The position numbers were made by a program, and so were the translations under genes. The notes under the pieces were generated by a model that did no database searches, was not told the DNA's origin, and was given only the letters and a program-made list of their open reading frames with translations. Shown here piece after piece: positions 62,305 to 64,000 of a stretch of DNA of 64,000 nt (position 1 is its first letter; every line of letters starts with the position of its first letter). This DNA is from Bog-159 sp963843255 (lineage in GTDB: Bacteria > Acidobacteriota > Terriglobia > Bryobacterales > Bryobacteraceae), in contig CAWJJQ010000003.1 of assembly GCA_963843255.1 (NCBI GenBank), positions 558,001-622,000 of the forward strand, read 5' to 3'.

Positions 62305-63420
62305 AATCTGTGGTCGTTTGCTGCCTGGCGATGGCACTTTGCACGGTGGCGCCGTTGTCCGCTCAACCGGCAGGCGAGCGGGCCCCCGAAGTTAAACCCG
62401 CTATCGACGGCATGCTCGATCTTTTCAAGGACAAGCCTGTGGTCGCGCTGGGCGACTACCACGGACTGGCGCAAGAGGAGGTTTTTTACAGTACGCTGAT
62501 TCGCGATCCGCGGTTCGCCAGAGGCCGTTGGCAACGTGTTGGTGGAGTTCGGCGGCGAGGCCTCGCAGGGCATCATCGACCGCTACGCCGGCGGTGAAGA
62601 GGTGCGGCTCAGCGAACTGCGGCGCGTGTGGACCGAAACTCCCGGGTGGTTACCTGGTCCGACGCGGTTGGGATATATCAACTTTTTCGCCAATGTCCGC
62701 GCAGCGAACTTGAAGCTTCCGCCAAAACAGAGGATCAAGGTGTGGCTGGGCGAGCCTGCCATCGATTGGTCCAAAATCAACTCTCTCCAGGATCTTCTGC
62801 CCTATTTATCGCGGAGGGACGACAATTACTTTCGCATCATCAGTGAGGAAATTCTCCAGAAGCACAAGAAAACGCTGCTGATCATCGGCAGCGGGCATCT
62901 GTTCGGTCCGGGACCGCTGAGCGTAAAGTTAAACAATGCTTATCCTGGCATGCTGGCAACGGTCATGCCATTCTCAGGCTACATAGAGCCGGAATGCAAC
63001 GAGCGGGTAGCGGCGCAAATGAAACATTGGCCTGTCCCGTCCGTGGCGGGACCGGTTTCGGGCACTTGGCTGAAATCGCAACTGCAACTGGGCGGGTGCA
63101 ACTTCCTGCCGCAGGGGCAGATCACGCAACTGAAGGCGACGCCAACTACAGGGCTGCCTCCGGGCGTTGGTTCAGTAGCCGACTTCATTCACGGGATAGT
63201 GACGATCATATCCGGAGAGGACGCTAATGCAATCCTTTACCTTGGGCCGCCCGAAACGCTGACGGAATCGCTTGTGGATCCCGGCATCTACCTGGATCCC
63301 GACTATTTCAGGGAAGAACAACGGCGCATGCGATGTTGTACGCCGCCGCCTCCCAGATCCCTGGACTGGGATCAAATTCTCCAACAGAACTCGGTGGTTG
63401 CGCGTAAACTGCAACACTGA
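62301..63420 (+). pseudogene. Tiki/ChaN-like exported protein with a +1 frameshift
   Basis: The ATG at 62301 starts MKSVVVCCLAMALCTVAPLS (signal) and runs to KPVVALGDYHGLAQEEVFYS, then TLIRDPRF. One extra base near 62520 breaks the frame; reading on gives EAVGNVLVEFGGEASQGIID, LGYINFFANVRAANLKL, KTLLIIGSGHLFGPGP and the C terminus with CCTPPPP. The GD.HG motif and the later LLIIGSGH segment match the ChaN/TraB/Tiki/Ere superfamily, which contains putative metalloproteases and haem-binding proteins. Function is unknown. Co-translation with the HEAT-like gene suggests a joint role. Confidence 0.7.
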
Positions 63421-63430
63421 GATGTCAGCT

Positions 63431-64000
63431 TCACTCGATGAAGCCAAGCTGCTTGAGGGTGGCGGCGGGCTCGTTGTCTTCGAATTGCGTGAGGGCCTTT
63501 TTTTCGTGGCCGTTTACAAGAGCCACGCCGGTGGGCGCGCTGACGTAGGGGAAGATTTTCTTCAGCAGGAGGTGATCCGAGGTGATGACCGCTTTCAGGC
63601 GGGTGTCTTCAAGAAAGCCTTGCGCAAACTGCGGCACGTTGATGGGCACGCCTACGATGCGGGTGTCGCCCCAGTTCAGCTTAGACATGCGCTTGGCGGC
63701 GTCGAGGCAGTGGAGGCACTCGGGGTCGAAGTAGAAGATCAGAATTTTGCCCTGTTGCAGCGAATAGGGTTTGCCGTCGACGGTGACCGTATCGGGGGCT
63801 TTGGTTCCGGTCTGGCGCATGGCGGCGACGCCGTAGGAAGCTCCGGCAAACAGCACGACGGCGCCCAGGATGGCGAGCGCGCGGTCGAGACCACGGGCGG
63901 GCTTGGCCCAGACGCCTGCCACGACGGCCAGCGCCAGCATCAATCCATCGCCGATGAAGAAGCCCGGACCGACGGCGCGTTTCACCCAGGGGAAGCAACT
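63431..64000 (-). CDS. Membrane protein with C-terminal thioredoxin-like domain (5' end beyond window)
   Basis: The visible part is about 190 residues and the frame is open at the window edge (SCFPWVKRAVGPGFFIGDGL), so the true start lies beyond 64000. Two membrane helices (LMLALAVVAGVWAKP and AILGAVVLFAGASYGVAAM) precede a soluble part. LIFYFDPECLHCLDAAKRMS gives a CxxC at the thioredoxin position, and VSAPTGVALVNGHEK has the cis-Pro-like segment. The layout fits a MauE/DoxX-type redox membrane protein fused to a thioredoxin-like domain. It likely acts in periplasmic thiol chemistry. It is convergent with the Tiki/ChaN-like gene, 10 bp away. Confidence 0.7.
   Translation of the reverse strand, partial: SCFPWVKRAVGPGFFIGDGLMLALAVVAGVWAKPARGLDRALAILGAVVLFAGASYGVAAMRQTGTKAPDTVTVDGKPYSLQQGKILIFYFDPECLHCLDAAKRMSKLNWGDTRIVGVPINVPQFAQGFLEDTRLKAVITSDHLLLKKIFPYVSAPTGVALVNGHEKKALTQFEDNEPAATLKQLGFIE

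Overview
The window is GC-rich bacterial chromosome, most likely from the Acidobacteriota, Bryobacterales/Solibacter type. The evidence is gene content: a PadR regulator next to a large FtsX/MacB-type 'acidobacterial duplicated orphan permease' (ADOP), two ECF-sigma/Ser-Thr-kinase pairs, GloVer-repeat secreted proteins, YVTN-propeller/c-type cytochrome proteins, and decayed paralogs between intact genes. I saw no rRNA, tRNA, CRISPR array or intact insertion sequence.

Layout. 0-9 kb: a decayed ankyrin-type gene, a Tat-exported putative glycoside hydrolase, a periplasmic sulfite-oxidase-type molybdoenzyme with its own cytochrome c, an APH(6)-type kinase, a tandem REP-like repeat, a RibD/DHFR-family protein and two overlapping amidohydrolases. 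9-17 kb: a YihY membrane protein, PadR-ADOP with a perfect palindromic operator, a MurJ-like flippase, thiol peroxidase Tpx and a YyaL-type protein. 17-24 kb: an intact GloVer protein between two decayed relatives, then an ECF sigma factor translationally coupled to a TPR kinase. 24-32 kb: a transposase scrap, a frameshifted APC permease, a secreted propeller, an operon of PAP2, TPR, VOC and MFS genes, and a diacylglycerol-type glycosyltransferase. 32-44 kb: a degenerate primase fragment between two MITE-like elements, a Gld-like ABC operon (ATPase, fused permease/GldG, DUF4340), a NarL-type two-component system, and a Pat-type acyl-CoA synthetase/acetyltransferase paired with a DUF1858 redox protein. 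44-49 kb: a propeller-dihaem protein, an IS66 scrap, a methyltransferase and a DinB protein. 49-52.5 kb: a compact cluster of a 66-residue peptide, a B12-binding radical SAM enzyme and a cytochrome P450. 52.5-64 kb: a kinase remnant, an exported truncated haemoglobin, a second sigma/kinase pair, an M16 peptidase pair, a HEAT-like protein, a Tiki/ChaN-like protein and a partial thioredoxin-like membrane protein.

The best candidate for something undescribed is the peptide/B12-radical-SAM/P450 cluster. It has a near-consensus promoter (TTGACA, 17 bp, TATGCT) with an inverted repeat beside it, and strong ribosome binding sites before the first two genes. It looks like a minimal RiPP-type (modified peptide) locus. 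The second theme is repeat biology: at least four dispersed palindromic or tandem families, one of which supplies the stop codons of neighbouring genes. Several conserved genes carry single +1 frameshifts, either genuine decay or assembly error.
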